Of a DNA stretch of 6,622 bases, positions 1 to 6,125 are shown piece after piece. Made by a program: the position numbers and the translations under genes. The DNA lies in assembly GCA_030690755.1 (NCBI GenBank), contig JAUYGA010000137.1, positions 1-6,622 of the forward strand, read 5' to 3'. Below the pieces are notes generated by a model, which was not told the origin of the DNA, ran no database searches, and worked only from the letters and a program-made list of their open reading frames with translations. The stretch comes from Nanobdellota archaeon. Its GTDB lineage: Archaea; Nanobdellota; Nanobdellia; Woesearchaeales; JAUYGA01. Numbering within the stretch: position 1 is the first letter of the stretch; the number at the start of each line of letters is the position of its first letter.

Positions 1-8
1 ATTAATCT

Positions 9-15
9 TAAAAAA
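9..15 (-). terminator. T-tract terminator of the TrmB-like gene
   Basis: On the minus strand a run of six T (complement of A at 10-15) comes directly after the stop codon at 17-19. Archaeal termination often uses such T-tracts without a hairpin. Only 16 bases of downstream sequence are visible. Confidence 0.4.
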
Positions 16-16
16 G

Positions 17-751
17 TTATTTCTTTGCAAACTTCCAGAACCAGTCGAAGAATTCTGTAAATCTTTCTGCCATTTCCTTGCTGTGCACAATGATGCCAAA
101 AGGTATCTCCTTTTCCCACAAGGTTATTGCAACATTATCTCCATAAATATAAATATGAGACGGTGATTTCAAACCCGGCGGAAGCAATCTCGCTTCTGTT
201 TTTGGCAGCAAACTCATCTCCTTTTCTCTTCTGATTCCAATTGAAGTCCTGTTGTACAAAAGCCGGGCCTTTATATTGGCATTTATTCTCTTCCTATGCC
301 ACTGTTCCATAAGATATCTTGGAAGAATGATAACTGTTTTGCCAGAAGTCATATCAAGAAACTCTTTTGGTTTTGTTCTGACAACATCGTTAAGTATTGT
401 TTTTAATCCTTCTGTGCCTTCATACAATTCAACCGAATATTTCTTTTCTTCATGGGCTTTAAGATTTAGAAGTTCTGGAATAAGTTTCTGGATGTTATGC
501 TCTTTTTCTTTAAGAAATGAGATGAGCTTATCGGGATGCGCGGCCTTAAAATATTTTGCATTGTTCTTTATCACATAACTCACTAATCCTTTCTTTATCA
601 GCCTATGCAATATCTGATATACCAGGGTTCTATTGACGCCTGTTTTATCTGCCAAATCACTGGCCAGAGCATCCTCTCTCTTCAGCAACTCAATATACAC
701 CCTTGTCTCATTGTCTGTAAATCCCAATTCTCTCAGCGCGTCAGCATCCAT
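17..751 (-). CDS. TrmB-family HTH transcriptional regulator (short form)
   Basis: A DNA-binding regulator of 244 residues. Residues 5-72 form a winged helix: the start DALRELGFTDNETRVYIELL, the recognition region around TGVNRTLVYQILHRLIKKGLV (37-57) and the wing ending in YFKAAHPDKL are typical of TrmB/TrmBL proteins. Residues 77-100 look like a helical linker. Residues 105-244 (ELYEGTEGLKTIL, then YIYGDNVAIT at 201-210) match the PLD-like effector domain of the family. It lacks the extra C-terminal sugar-binding part of full-length Thermococcus TrmB (about 340 residues), so its ligand cannot be predicted. The start at 751 fits a TATA box centred 25-26 bases upstream and a leaderless transcript. 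It is divergent from the radical SAM gene, with 109 bases of palindrome-rich DNA between them, which suggests that it regulates that gene and possibly itself. Family assignment is firm; target and effector are inferred. Confidence 0.9.
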   Translation of the reverse strand: MDADALRELGFTDNETRVYIELLKREDALASDLADKTGVNRTLVYQILHRLIKKGLVSYVIKNNAKYFKAAHPDKLISFLKEKEHNIQKLIPELLNLKAHEEKKYSVELYEGTEGLKTILNDVVRTKPKEFLDMTSGKTVIILPRYLMEQWHRKRINANIKARLLYNRTSIGIRREKEMSLLPKTEARLLPPGLKSPSHIYIYGDNVAITLWEKEIPFGIIVHSKEMAERFTEFFDWFWKFAKK

Positions 752-772
752 ACATATAGTTATTATTTGCAG

Positions 773-780
773 ATATTAAA
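773..780 (-). promoter_or_regulatory. TATA box of the TrmB-like gene
   Basis: The minus strand reads TTTAATAT, centred about 25.5 bases before the ATG at 751. At this spacing transcription would begin at or next to the start codon, giving a leaderless mRNA. No Shine-Dalgarno sequence is seen. Confidence 0.6.
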
Positions 781-784
781 ATCT

Positions 785-837
785 TTCTATAAGTCCTTCT
801 ATTGTTGTTAATATAAAGACAACAAAGGTTTATAGAA
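785..837. repeat. Nested inverted repeats in the divergent promoter region
   Basis: The outer arms are TTCTATAA (785-792) and TTATAGAA (830-837), a perfect 8-bp inverted repeat. The inner arms are TTGTTGT (802-808) and ACAACAA (819-825), a perfect 7-bp repeat. The two pairs are not exactly concentric (midpoints 811 and 813.5). The left outer arm lies just upstream of the TrmB TATA box, where BRE would sit, and the right outer arm overlaps the radical SAM TATA box. A factor bound here could affect both promoters. The repeats are seen directly; the regulatory role is inferred. Confidence 0.55.
829..836 (+). promoter_or_regulatory. TATA box of the radical SAM gene
   Basis: TTTATAGA lies with its centre about 28 bases before the ATG at 861, the right distance for transcription starting within a few bases of the start codon. 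AT-rich sequence continues to 842, so the exact box could be shifted by a few bases. Confidence 0.55.
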
Positions 838-845
838 TATAACCA

Positions 846-859
846 TTATCAAGTGATAA
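846..859. promoter_or_regulatory. Perfect palindrome, candidate operator at the radical SAM start
   Basis: TTATCA-AG-TGATAA is a perfect 6-bp dyad with a 2-base spacer, ending one base before the ATG at 861 and covering the expected transcription start. The half-sites resemble those of the Thermococcus TrmB box (TATCAC-N5-GTGATA), though the spacer is shorter. Its position downstream of the TATA box would fit repression. The likely binder is the divergent TrmB-like protein, but this is inference. Confidence 0.55.
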
Positions 860-860
860 A

Positions 861-2330
861 ATGATAGAAAACTTAACGGATTTGCCCGAAATCAAAGATA
901 TCCGGATAGAACTCACTCAGGATTGCAATCTCGACTGTGGAGACTGCTATCTGAAACAATTTGAACCAAAGAAAAACGAAAAATATGAAGAACTGTCAGA
1001 TAAAGAAATATTCAAAATCATTGACGATGCAGTAGCTCTAAATGTGCCTAAAATCAGCTTTTCAGGCGGCGAACCATCATTGCGTTATGATAAGTTAAGG
1101 AAGGTATTGGCCTATGCAAAAGAAAAAGACCTAGAAACCATGCTGCTCACCAATGCAGCATTGTTAACACAAACAACCATAAACGAATTAAAAAAAGATG
1201 GTTTGTCATGGGTCAGAACGTCTTTGAACGGCAGCAATGAAGAGATAAACAATATATCCCGAGGTGGAAATTTTAACAAAATAATCAGTTCTATAAATCA
1301 ATGCCGTGATTCCGGAATAAACGTCATTCTTCGCTCCACCATTAACAAATACAACTGCCAAGACATAGAAAATATCATAGGGCTTGCAAAGGAGCTTAAG
1401 GTAGATGTCATGGAATTCCAACCCTATCTTCTATTGACGAGAAAAGACCTTAACGAAAAATTTATGTTTTCGATTGAACAACAAAAAGAAGTTGGCGCAA
1501 AGCTTGTTGCATTGAAAAAAGAAAATTTAGGAATCCTTGACATCAGATTGATGACTGGGTTTTATGAATTTTTAACAACTGGAATTTACAAAGGACTGGA
1601 AAGGACAATAGAATCAAATAAGCAGGATGGAGTTAATTTTTACACAATAGATGCGCACGGTATTGTGAGAACCTGCGGATGCACGGATTTTGTCGCAGGA
1701 AGCATAAGGAAAAACTCATTAAAAGAAATCATCGCAAATGACAGGTATTTTATTGATTTAAGAAACCGCAACCAAAAACGATACTGTCCAAAATGCGAAT
1801 ACACAGAATACTGCAACCCCTGCCCCTCTAAAACAGTCAATTATTTTGGAACAGTGAATGCAGCTCCTGCAGATTGTCCTGATGTAAGGGAAAGGATGTC
1901 TGTTAAATTTTTTGAAGATGTAAAAATCGGCGATATTCTCGTCAGCAGATTAAGCGAACCAATCACAACAGAAGAATGCCTGACATATCAGCAGCTTACC
2001 GGAGAAAAAAATGTCATGCACAATGTCCATGGGTTCATGCCGGGCTATTTCATTGCGCAGAAAGCAGGCGGCCTTATGCAGGAGGTCAGCAGAAGAAAAG
2101 ATGGCTTTATGATGGGGCTTCCTGCTATCGATGGATATGGTGTTAAATTCATTAAGCCAATAAAAGTTGGTCATGATAGATTTTATGTTGCTGATACGAT
2201 TATCGATAAGCAAGACCGACCAGACAAGAATTATGGCCAGATAACTGTAAGAAGAGAAGTAAGACTTGAGCATGACGAGCTTGCAACGCTAATCGGCGTA
2301 AGGTTTCAGGTGTTTAAGAGAGATTTTTAG
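861..2330 (+). CDS. Radical SAM/SPASM-like protein fused to a MaoC-like hotdog domain
   Basis: An unusual two-part enzyme of 489 residues. The N-terminal radical SAM domain (about 12-230) has the CxxxCxxC cluster motif at C22, C26 and C29, which would bind the 4Fe-4S cluster that cleaves S-adenosylmethionine, and the GGEP motif at 69-72. A SPASM/twitch-like auxiliary cluster region follows, with C272, C274, C309, C312, C318, C321 and C339 (CPKCEYTEYCNPC is the core). From about 348 to the end the sequence changes to a MaoC-type hotdog domain: KFFEDVKIGD, then an ITTEECLTYQQLTG stretch, GEKNVMH (381-387) and VKFIKPIKVGHD. The catalytic GDxNPxH motif of R-specific enoyl-CoA hydratases is altered to GEKNVMH: His387 is kept and Asp is replaced by Glu382. 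The substrate is unknown; no RiPP precursor is visible beside it. SPASM proteins often modify peptides, whereas the hotdog domain suggests an acyl-thioester or another small ligand. ATG 861 is supported by promoter spacing. Confidence 0.88.
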   Translation: MIENLTDLPEIKDIRIELTQDCNLDCGDCYLKQFEPKKNEKYEELSDKEIFKIIDDAVALNVPKISFSGGEPSLRYDKLRKVLAYAKEKDLETMLLTNAALLTQTTINELKKDGLSWVRTSLNGSNEEINNISRGGNFNKIISSINQCRDSGINVILRSTINKYNCQDIENIIGLAKELKVDVMEFQPYLLLTRKDLNEKFMFSIEQQKEVGAKLVALKKENLGILDIRLMTGFYEFLTTGIYKGLERTIESNKQDGVNFYTIDAHGIVRTCGCTDFVAGSIRKNSLKEIIANDRYFIDLRNRNQKRYCPKCEYTEYCNPCPSKTVNYFGTVNAAPADCPDVRERMSVKFFEDVKIGDILVSRLSEPITTEECLTYQQLTGEKNVMHNVHGFMPGYFIAQKAGGLMQEVSRRKDGFMMGLPAIDGYGVKFIKPIKVGHDRFYVADTIIDKQDRPDKNYGQITVRREVRLEHDELATLIGVRFQVFKRDF

Positions 2331-2370
2331 AGACAGAATAACAATTCACATAACATTCTCTTTTATCACA

Positions 2371-2380
2371 TTTTTATTTT
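2371..2380 (+). terminator. T-tract terminator after the radical SAM gene
   Basis: TTTTTATTTT occurs 41 bases after the stop codon, preceded by more T-rich sequence (CTTTTATCAC from 2360). There is no clear hairpin, as expected for an archaeal T-tract terminator. It lies in the short convergent spacer 2331-2443, which holds nothing else that can be identified. Confidence 0.45.
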
Positions 2381-2435
2381 CATGATTATTAAATGGAACA
2401 CTACTGGACCATTTTATAGCCAGCTTATTTGTTTT

Positions 2436-2442
2436 AAAAAAA
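2436..2442 (-). terminator. T-tract terminator after the secreted protein gene
   Basis: Seven consecutive A at 2436-2442 give T7 on the minus strand immediately after the stop codon at 2444-2446. This would end the transcript of the secreted protein before it runs into the convergent radical SAM gene. Confidence 0.45.
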
Positions 2443-2443
2443 G

Positions 2444-4345
2444 TTATCCCTTGACCTCTGTGCTTATCCCAAACCACCAAGGAGTTTCTTCTTTTATCAA
2501 TGTCGCATTTTCGCTTGACGCATCTAGAACTGTATTTTTCTCTGCAGTGGCTGAAAAGAGTCCCAAAATCTTTCTTTCTTCTTCTGTCTTGACATTGTAA
2601 ATAAGCTTGTCATTTTCTCTGACAACCTGAACATCTTTTATGTCTTCCTTAACCTGATTCCTTATTTCATCAGGCATGGCTATAAGCTCAATATCATCAA
2701 CTCTGATTACATCAGTTATGGTAAATTCAGGGGCATTGACTTGAACATTATCAACTGTTAGGACAACATTATCCTCGCCCTGTTTTATTGAGACTGATTT
2801 ATCGCCGATATTTTTTACAAATTCTTTATTGACAGAATCAAACTTAAGGTCATCTGCGCTTATCTCTTTTGAATTTATTTTAAACTCTTGGACCAACCCA
2901 TTAAAATCATCTGCGCCGATAACCTCTTTTTTCTTGATAAGCTCTTCAATCATCACATCAATCTTATTCCTTAAATCTTTAAGCTGAATTATTTGCGAAT
3001 CTATTGATTTCTCATCTTCAAGTATGCTGCCCATTTTTGCTTGATAGTAAGTTATTACATCTGATGGTTTTGTCTCTGTACTGACCCATGATGTTGAAAC
3101 AATAACAGGCGCTGCGGCGGCATTAGTCTCGCCGCCTGATGTTTTTACATCCCAGCAAGATTCTCTGTTCTTCATTACTTTGTTCTTAAGCTGCATCATA
3201 TAATTATCGATTTCTTTTATGCGCTCTGGATCGCCTTCTTTCTGAGCAAGCCTTGTCTTGATATAACCCTCTTCAAGCTCTTTCTTAAGATTGGCATTGA
3301 CAATTTCGCATTCAGGCCTTTCTGAATTAGAAGCGACTTGCGTAGCTGCGGTCCAGCAGTTGTTTTTATTATACTGCATTTTTTCTTTTATCTTCATGAT
3401 GTATTCTTGGACCCCTTTAAGATCTTCATCACTCCTTCCTTCTCTTTTTATAGTATCATATTTCTGCGCCGCATTGTTGAGCTCATTCATAAGCTGTTCA
3501 TTTGCAGACTCGCATTGCTGTACAGAAGCCGCTGTTGCTGTTGGAACAGTTGTTGTTGGCTGCCCTGAATCTGTAACAGCAGGCATTTGTCTGGTCATCA
3601 ATTTGCATTTCATCCATAGAAGGTCTTCTTTCTCACCGGGATTTTCCTGCTTTAATTTTTTGTAGCAGACTTCGACATCACTTACAGAGATAACAGATAT
3701 TCCAGAGTTCGGATTAGGAATTGCTATATCTGGGTTGGTTGGAATTATTGTTGGAGGTGTTGGTGTAATTACAGCAGTCTCATCACCGCATTCTATGCCT
3801 ACGCTATAACTATTGACTCCGCACTTGCTATTGTCTGCATAACAGTGGCCTGCGCATGCTTCCTGCGCATATTTCTGCCATAATTCTGACGGCTTGCATG
3901 AACTCTCGCTTCCTTGCGTTTCTTTTTTGCCGTCATAACATTCCCATTTTGCATAACGAAAACCTCTGTAAACAGGCCTTGCTGGAGCAGGAACAGGAGG
4001 AATCATCTTAACAGGATTTGCAATTGTGTCTGTAGTAACTAATGTAGTGGCAGGTGTAACCAATGTAGCATCGGGTGCGATAGATGGTAATGCAACAGGG
4101 GCATCAACTAATGCCTTTGCAGAATCTGTTGCAATAGTCGTTGCAGCAGTTGTCAAATTTGTTGTTGCATCAGATGAAGCAGAATTTCCCTCGCTAAATG
4201 AAGAATTTGTTAGAACAGCAGCCGCGCCACCACCCGAAGCTGAAGTAACAGCAGAAACCGGACTATTTTCAGCCGCGGAAAAGCCAGCTAATGAAATTAT
4301 AAAGACCACCAACACAAATACCATCATCTTTTTTGTAAATACCAT
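2444..4345 (-). CDS. Secreted cysteine-containing repeat protein, function unknown
   Basis: A 633-residue exported protein that I do not recognise. Residues 1-24 form a signal peptide (KK, then the hydrophobic stretch MVFVLVVFIISLAGFSA, with likely cleavage near AAE). An Ala/Thr/Ser/Pro-rich low-complexity linker runs to about 125. A Cys-rich segment follows (C136, C150, C164, C168, C175, C186), then a Pro/Thr linker (190-215). C227 and C247 flank a short helical piece, and two related units follow: C278 to C330-Trp331 and C346 to C397-Trp398, each with about 51 residues of charged helix between the Cys and a Cys-Trp pair. Residues 436-475 look like a coiled coil, and 500-600 look beta-rich. 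All twelve cysteines are in the mature part, compatible with disulphides. There is no C-terminal membrane anchor. A GAGGTG Shine-Dalgarno site 4 bases before the ATG fixes the start. It is probably a surface or extracellular structural or adhesion protein; that role is a guess. Confidence 0.85.
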   Translation of the reverse strand: MVFTKKMMVFVLVVFIISLAGFSAAENSPVSAVTSASGGGAAAVLTNSSFSEGNSASSDATTNLTTAATTIATDSAKALVDAPVALPSIAPDATLVTPATTLVTTDTIANPVKMIPPVPAPARPVYRGFRYAKWECYDGKKETQGSESSCKPSELWQKYAQEACAGHCYADNSKCGVNSYSVGIECGDETAVITPTPPTIIPTNPDIAIPNPNSGISVISVSDVEVCYKKLKQENPGEKEDLLWMKCKLMTRQMPAVTDSGQPTTTVPTATAASVQQCESANEQLMNELNNAAQKYDTIKREGRSDEDLKGVQEYIMKIKEKMQYNKNNCWTAATQVASNSERPECEIVNANLKKELEEGYIKTRLAQKEGDPERIKEIDNYMMQLKNKVMKNRESCWDVKTSGGETNAAAAPVIVSTSWVSTETKPSDVITYYQAKMGSILEDEKSIDSQIIQLKDLRNKIDVMIEELIKKKEVIGADDFNGLVQEFKINSKEISADDLKFDSVNKEFVKNIGDKSVSIKQGEDNVVLTVDNVQVNAPEFTITDVIRVDDIELIAMPDEIRNQVKEDIKDVQVVRENDKLIYNVKTEEERKILGLFSATAEKNTVLDASSENATLIKEETPWWFGISTEVKG

Positions 4346-4349
4346 AAAG

Positions 4350-4355
4350 CACCTC
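4350..4355 (-). promoter_or_regulatory. Shine-Dalgarno site of the secreted protein gene
   Basis: The minus strand reads GAGGTG, then CTTT, then the ATG at 4345. It matches the 3' end of archaeal 16S rRNA and is the only strong ribosome-binding site in the window; the other genes look leaderless. It supports ATG 4345 rather than the internal Met codons 7 and 8. Confidence 0.7.
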
Positions 4356-4360
4356 TTTTA

Positions 4361-4388
4361 TCAATGACTAAACATGAATGACTAAACA
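4361..4388. repeat. Two tandem 14-base repeats in the leader of the secreted protein gene
   Basis: TCAATGACTAAACA (4361-4374) is followed directly by TGAATGACTAAACA (4375-4388), with one mismatch. They lie just upstream of the Shine-Dalgarno site, in the expected promoter/leader zone. They could be a duplicated regulator site or a simple slippage product. Confidence 0.5.
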
Positions 4389-4390
4389 AT

Positions 4391-4406
4391 AAAAAAACAA
4401 AAAAAA
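4391..4406 (-). terminator. T7-G-T8 tract between the zinc ribbon and secreted protein genes
   Basis: The plus strand has A7-C-A8, which is T8-G-T7 on the coding strand of both neighbours. It begins about 37 bases after the zinc ribbon stop codon, so it could terminate that transcript. The adjacent TTTTTTATTG on the minus strand could also be part of the promoter of the secreted protein gene, which would give a leader of about 20 nt. Confidence 0.4.
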
Positions 4407-4442
4407 CCTAATTGACAGGACAATAGACAAAAATAACAAACT

Positions 4443-4613
4443 TCACTTGTCTTTAAAAACAGTTCCGCAGACATCGCATTCGTACTTTTCTTTATTTGTC
4501 AGTTTTCCTTTCTTCTTGCATTTCTCGCAGTAGAAAGTTTCATTATTGACCGGATTAACCCAATCTCCTGTCGCATCCTGTTCGCTTTCATCCAGTGGTT
4601 CAAAATCTGCCAT
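4443..4613 (-). CDS. Small double-CxxC zinc ribbon protein (56 residues)
   Basis: The protein begins MADFEPLDESEQDATGDWVN, an acidic N-terminal tail, and has a zinc ribbon with knuckles C29-x2-C32 (YCEKCKKKG) and C46-x2-C49 (YECDVCGTVF), ending FKDK. Four cysteines at this spacing are expected to bind one zinc ion. Archaea encode many such small ribbons (ribosomal proteins, RNA polymerase subunits, nucleic-acid or protein-binding adaptors); the sequence does not match any one of them clearly enough to name. It lies 59 bases after pyruvate kinase on the same strand but has its own TATA-like element. The start is the only ATG giving an intact ribbon plus tail, and it fits a leaderless transcript. 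That this is a real gene is likely; its function is unknown. Confidence 0.75.
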   Translation of the reverse strand: MADFEPLDESEQDATGDWVNPVNNETFYCEKCKKKGKLTNKEKYECDVCGTVFKDK

Positions 4614-4635
4614 TTATGTCAAAAAAGCACTAGAG

Positions 4636-4643
4636 TATATTAA
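4636..4643 (-). promoter_or_regulatory. TATA box of the zinc ribbon gene
   Basis: The minus strand reads TTAATATA, centred about 26.5 bases before the ATG at 4613. The spacing again points to a leaderless mRNA, separate from that of pyruvate kinase, whose stop codon is at 4673-4675. Confidence 0.5.
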
Positions 4644-4672
4644 TTTTTATAAAATAATCAGAAATAAAACTT

Positions 4673-6076
4673 TCAAACAATATCAATCATCATCATATTT
4701 GTGTTTCCTGGGATATGGAATGGGATTCCTGCAGTTATTATGACGCGGGAGCCTTTCTTCAGAAGTTTTATCCCTCTTACAGCATCGAGCGCATATCTTA
4801 TCAAGTCGTCTGTTGTCTTAGGTTGTTCAATCAGCACGGGTCTTACACCCCAGCAGAGATTTAATTTTCTGACCTCATCATCATTCGGTGTTACTGCCAC
4901 AATGAAAGTGTCTGGCCGGTATTTGGATATATGTCTTGCTGTGAATCCTGATAAAGTGCATGTTATTATCCCAGAAGCGCCTATTTCGTGAGCAGTTGTG
5001 CAGACGCTTCTTGCTATCGCTTCATTTGTGTCAATCTCATTATCTTTTGGCGCAAGATTTTTGAATTTCAGTCCTTGTTCAGTATATCTTATTATCTTAT
5101 CCATCATCTCAACAGATCGTAGAGGATAAGCTCCTGTTGTTGTCTCGCCGCTCAGCATCACTGCATCTGTCCCATCAATTATTGCGTTTGCGACATCTGT
5201 CACTTCTGCTCTTGTTGGCCTGGGATTCTTAATCATGGAATCAAGCATCTGTGTCGCAGTTATTACCGGCTTGCCGAGAGAATTGCATTTCTTTATTATT
5301 GTTTTTTGGACTGTTGGAACTTGTTCTATAGGTATTTGTACTCCTAAATCTCCGCGAGCAACCATGACTGCATCTGCCGCCCGAGTTATCTCATCAAGAT
5401 TTTCAAGCGCCTGGCCGCATTCTATCTTTGCAACAACATGTATATTCACATTATGCTTTTTGATTATGTCCTTCAGTTTGTGTATGTCTTTTGCAGTTTT
5501 TACAAAAGAAAGCGCGATAAAGTCAACTTTATTCTCTATTGCAAACATTATGTCTGCCATGTCCTTCTCGCTTATTGCAGGAAGGTCCACATCAATGTTT
5601 GGAAGATTGACATTTTTCTTGCTGCCAATCTCACCGCCGACATTTATGGTGCAGAAGACCTCTTTTTCAACAATCTTGTCAACAACCAGTTCTATAGTCC
5701 CATCTGCTATGTATATCAGGCTTCCTTTCTTTAGCACTTGAGGAAGATGAGGATAGTGTATTGTGAACTTATCTTTGCTGCCCATAATCTCATCAGGAGT
5801 TACAATTACCTTCTCGCCATCAATCAACTTGACATTCTGGTCAAAGAATCCTGTTCTTATCGCAGACCCTTGAAGATCGACAAGTATCGCAATCTGGACA
5901 TAAAGATCCTTATTCAGCTTTCTTATGGTCTCTACCCTTTTCTTATGCTCCTCATGAGTTCCGTGGGAAAAATTAAGCCTGGCGACATTAAGGCCGTATT
6001 TCTTTGTCATTTTCTCCAGCATTTCATAGCTTTCAGAAGCAGGGCCTATTGTGCAGACAATTTTTGTTTTTCTCAT
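4673..6076 (-). CDS. pyk: Pyruvate kinase
   Basis: Cytosolic glycolytic enzyme that transfers phosphate from phosphoenolpyruvate to ADP, giving pyruvate and ATP. At 467 residues it has the normal length. TKIVCTIGPAS (4-14) and ARLNFSHG (32-39, with Arg33, Asn35 and Ser37) open the barrel. The B domain spans about 72-165. KIE (217-219, catalytic Lys217 and Mg ligand Glu219), ARGDLGV (240-246, Mg ligand Asp243), ITATQML (272-278, Thr275) and the stretch NPRPTRAEVTDVANAI (284-299) with SGETTTGAYP complete the active site. The C-terminal regulatory-type domain runs from about 345. The segment DLQGSAIRTG (67-76) departs from the usual GPE/GPK: the position that is Glu in K+-dependent and Lys in K+-independent enzymes is Ala72. 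Start 6076 gives the canonical N terminus and sits 25-26 bases from a TATA box. No allosteric effector can be predicted. Confidence 0.97.
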   Translation of the reverse strand: MRKTKIVCTIGPASESYEMLEKMTKKYGLNVARLNFSHGTHEEHKKRVETIRKLNKDLYVQIAILVDLQGSAIRTGFFDQNVKLIDGEKVIVTPDEIMGSKDKFTIHYPHLPQVLKKGSLIYIADGTIELVVDKIVEKEVFCTINVGGEIGSKKNVNLPNIDVDLPAISEKDMADIMFAIENKVDFIALSFVKTAKDIHKLKDIIKKHNVNIHVVAKIECGQALENLDEITRAADAVMVARGDLGVQIPIEQVPTVQKTIIKKCNSLGKPVITATQMLDSMIKNPRPTRAEVTDVANAIIDGTDAVMLSGETTTGAYPLRSVEMMDKIIRYTEQGLKFKNLAPKDNEIDTNEAIARSVCTTAHEIGASGIITCTLSGFTARHISKYRPDTFIVAVTPNDDEVRKLNLCWGVRPVLIEQPKTTDDLIRYALDAVRGIKLLKKGSRVIITAGIPFHIPGNTNMMMIDIV

Positions 6077-6097
6077 GAAACAGAGAATCTTAGAACA

Positions 6098-6105
6098 TAT
6101 TTAAA
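6098..6105 (-). promoter_or_regulatory. TATA box of pyruvate kinase, possibly bidirectional
   Basis: The minus strand reads TTTAAATA, centred about 25.5 bases before the ATG at 6076, implying a leaderless mRNA. The plus strand of the same spot reads TATTTAAAAAA, whose centre lies about 25 bases before 6126, the first base of the 14-bp inverted repeat. It could therefore also start a plus-strand RNA. Confidence 0.6.
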
Positions 6106-6125
6106 AAACTTGCTATTGCAAGGAC

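Noticed and set aside
252..578. 108-residue open frame opposite the TrmB-like gene
   Set aside because: Antisense to a well-supported gene, with a Phe/Ser-rich composition typical of reverse-strand shadows.
861..2330. Radical SAM protein as a RiPP maturase with a nearby precursor peptide
   Set aside because: I found no short Cys- or Gly-rich precursor-like frame in the 109-base upstream or 113-base downstream spacer; the only small gene is the distant zinc ribbon on the other strand.
5235..5741. 168-residue open frame opposite pyruvate kinase
   Set aside because: It lies entirely antisense to a clear pyruvate kinase gene, has no domain pattern and no promoter; it is a frame shadow.
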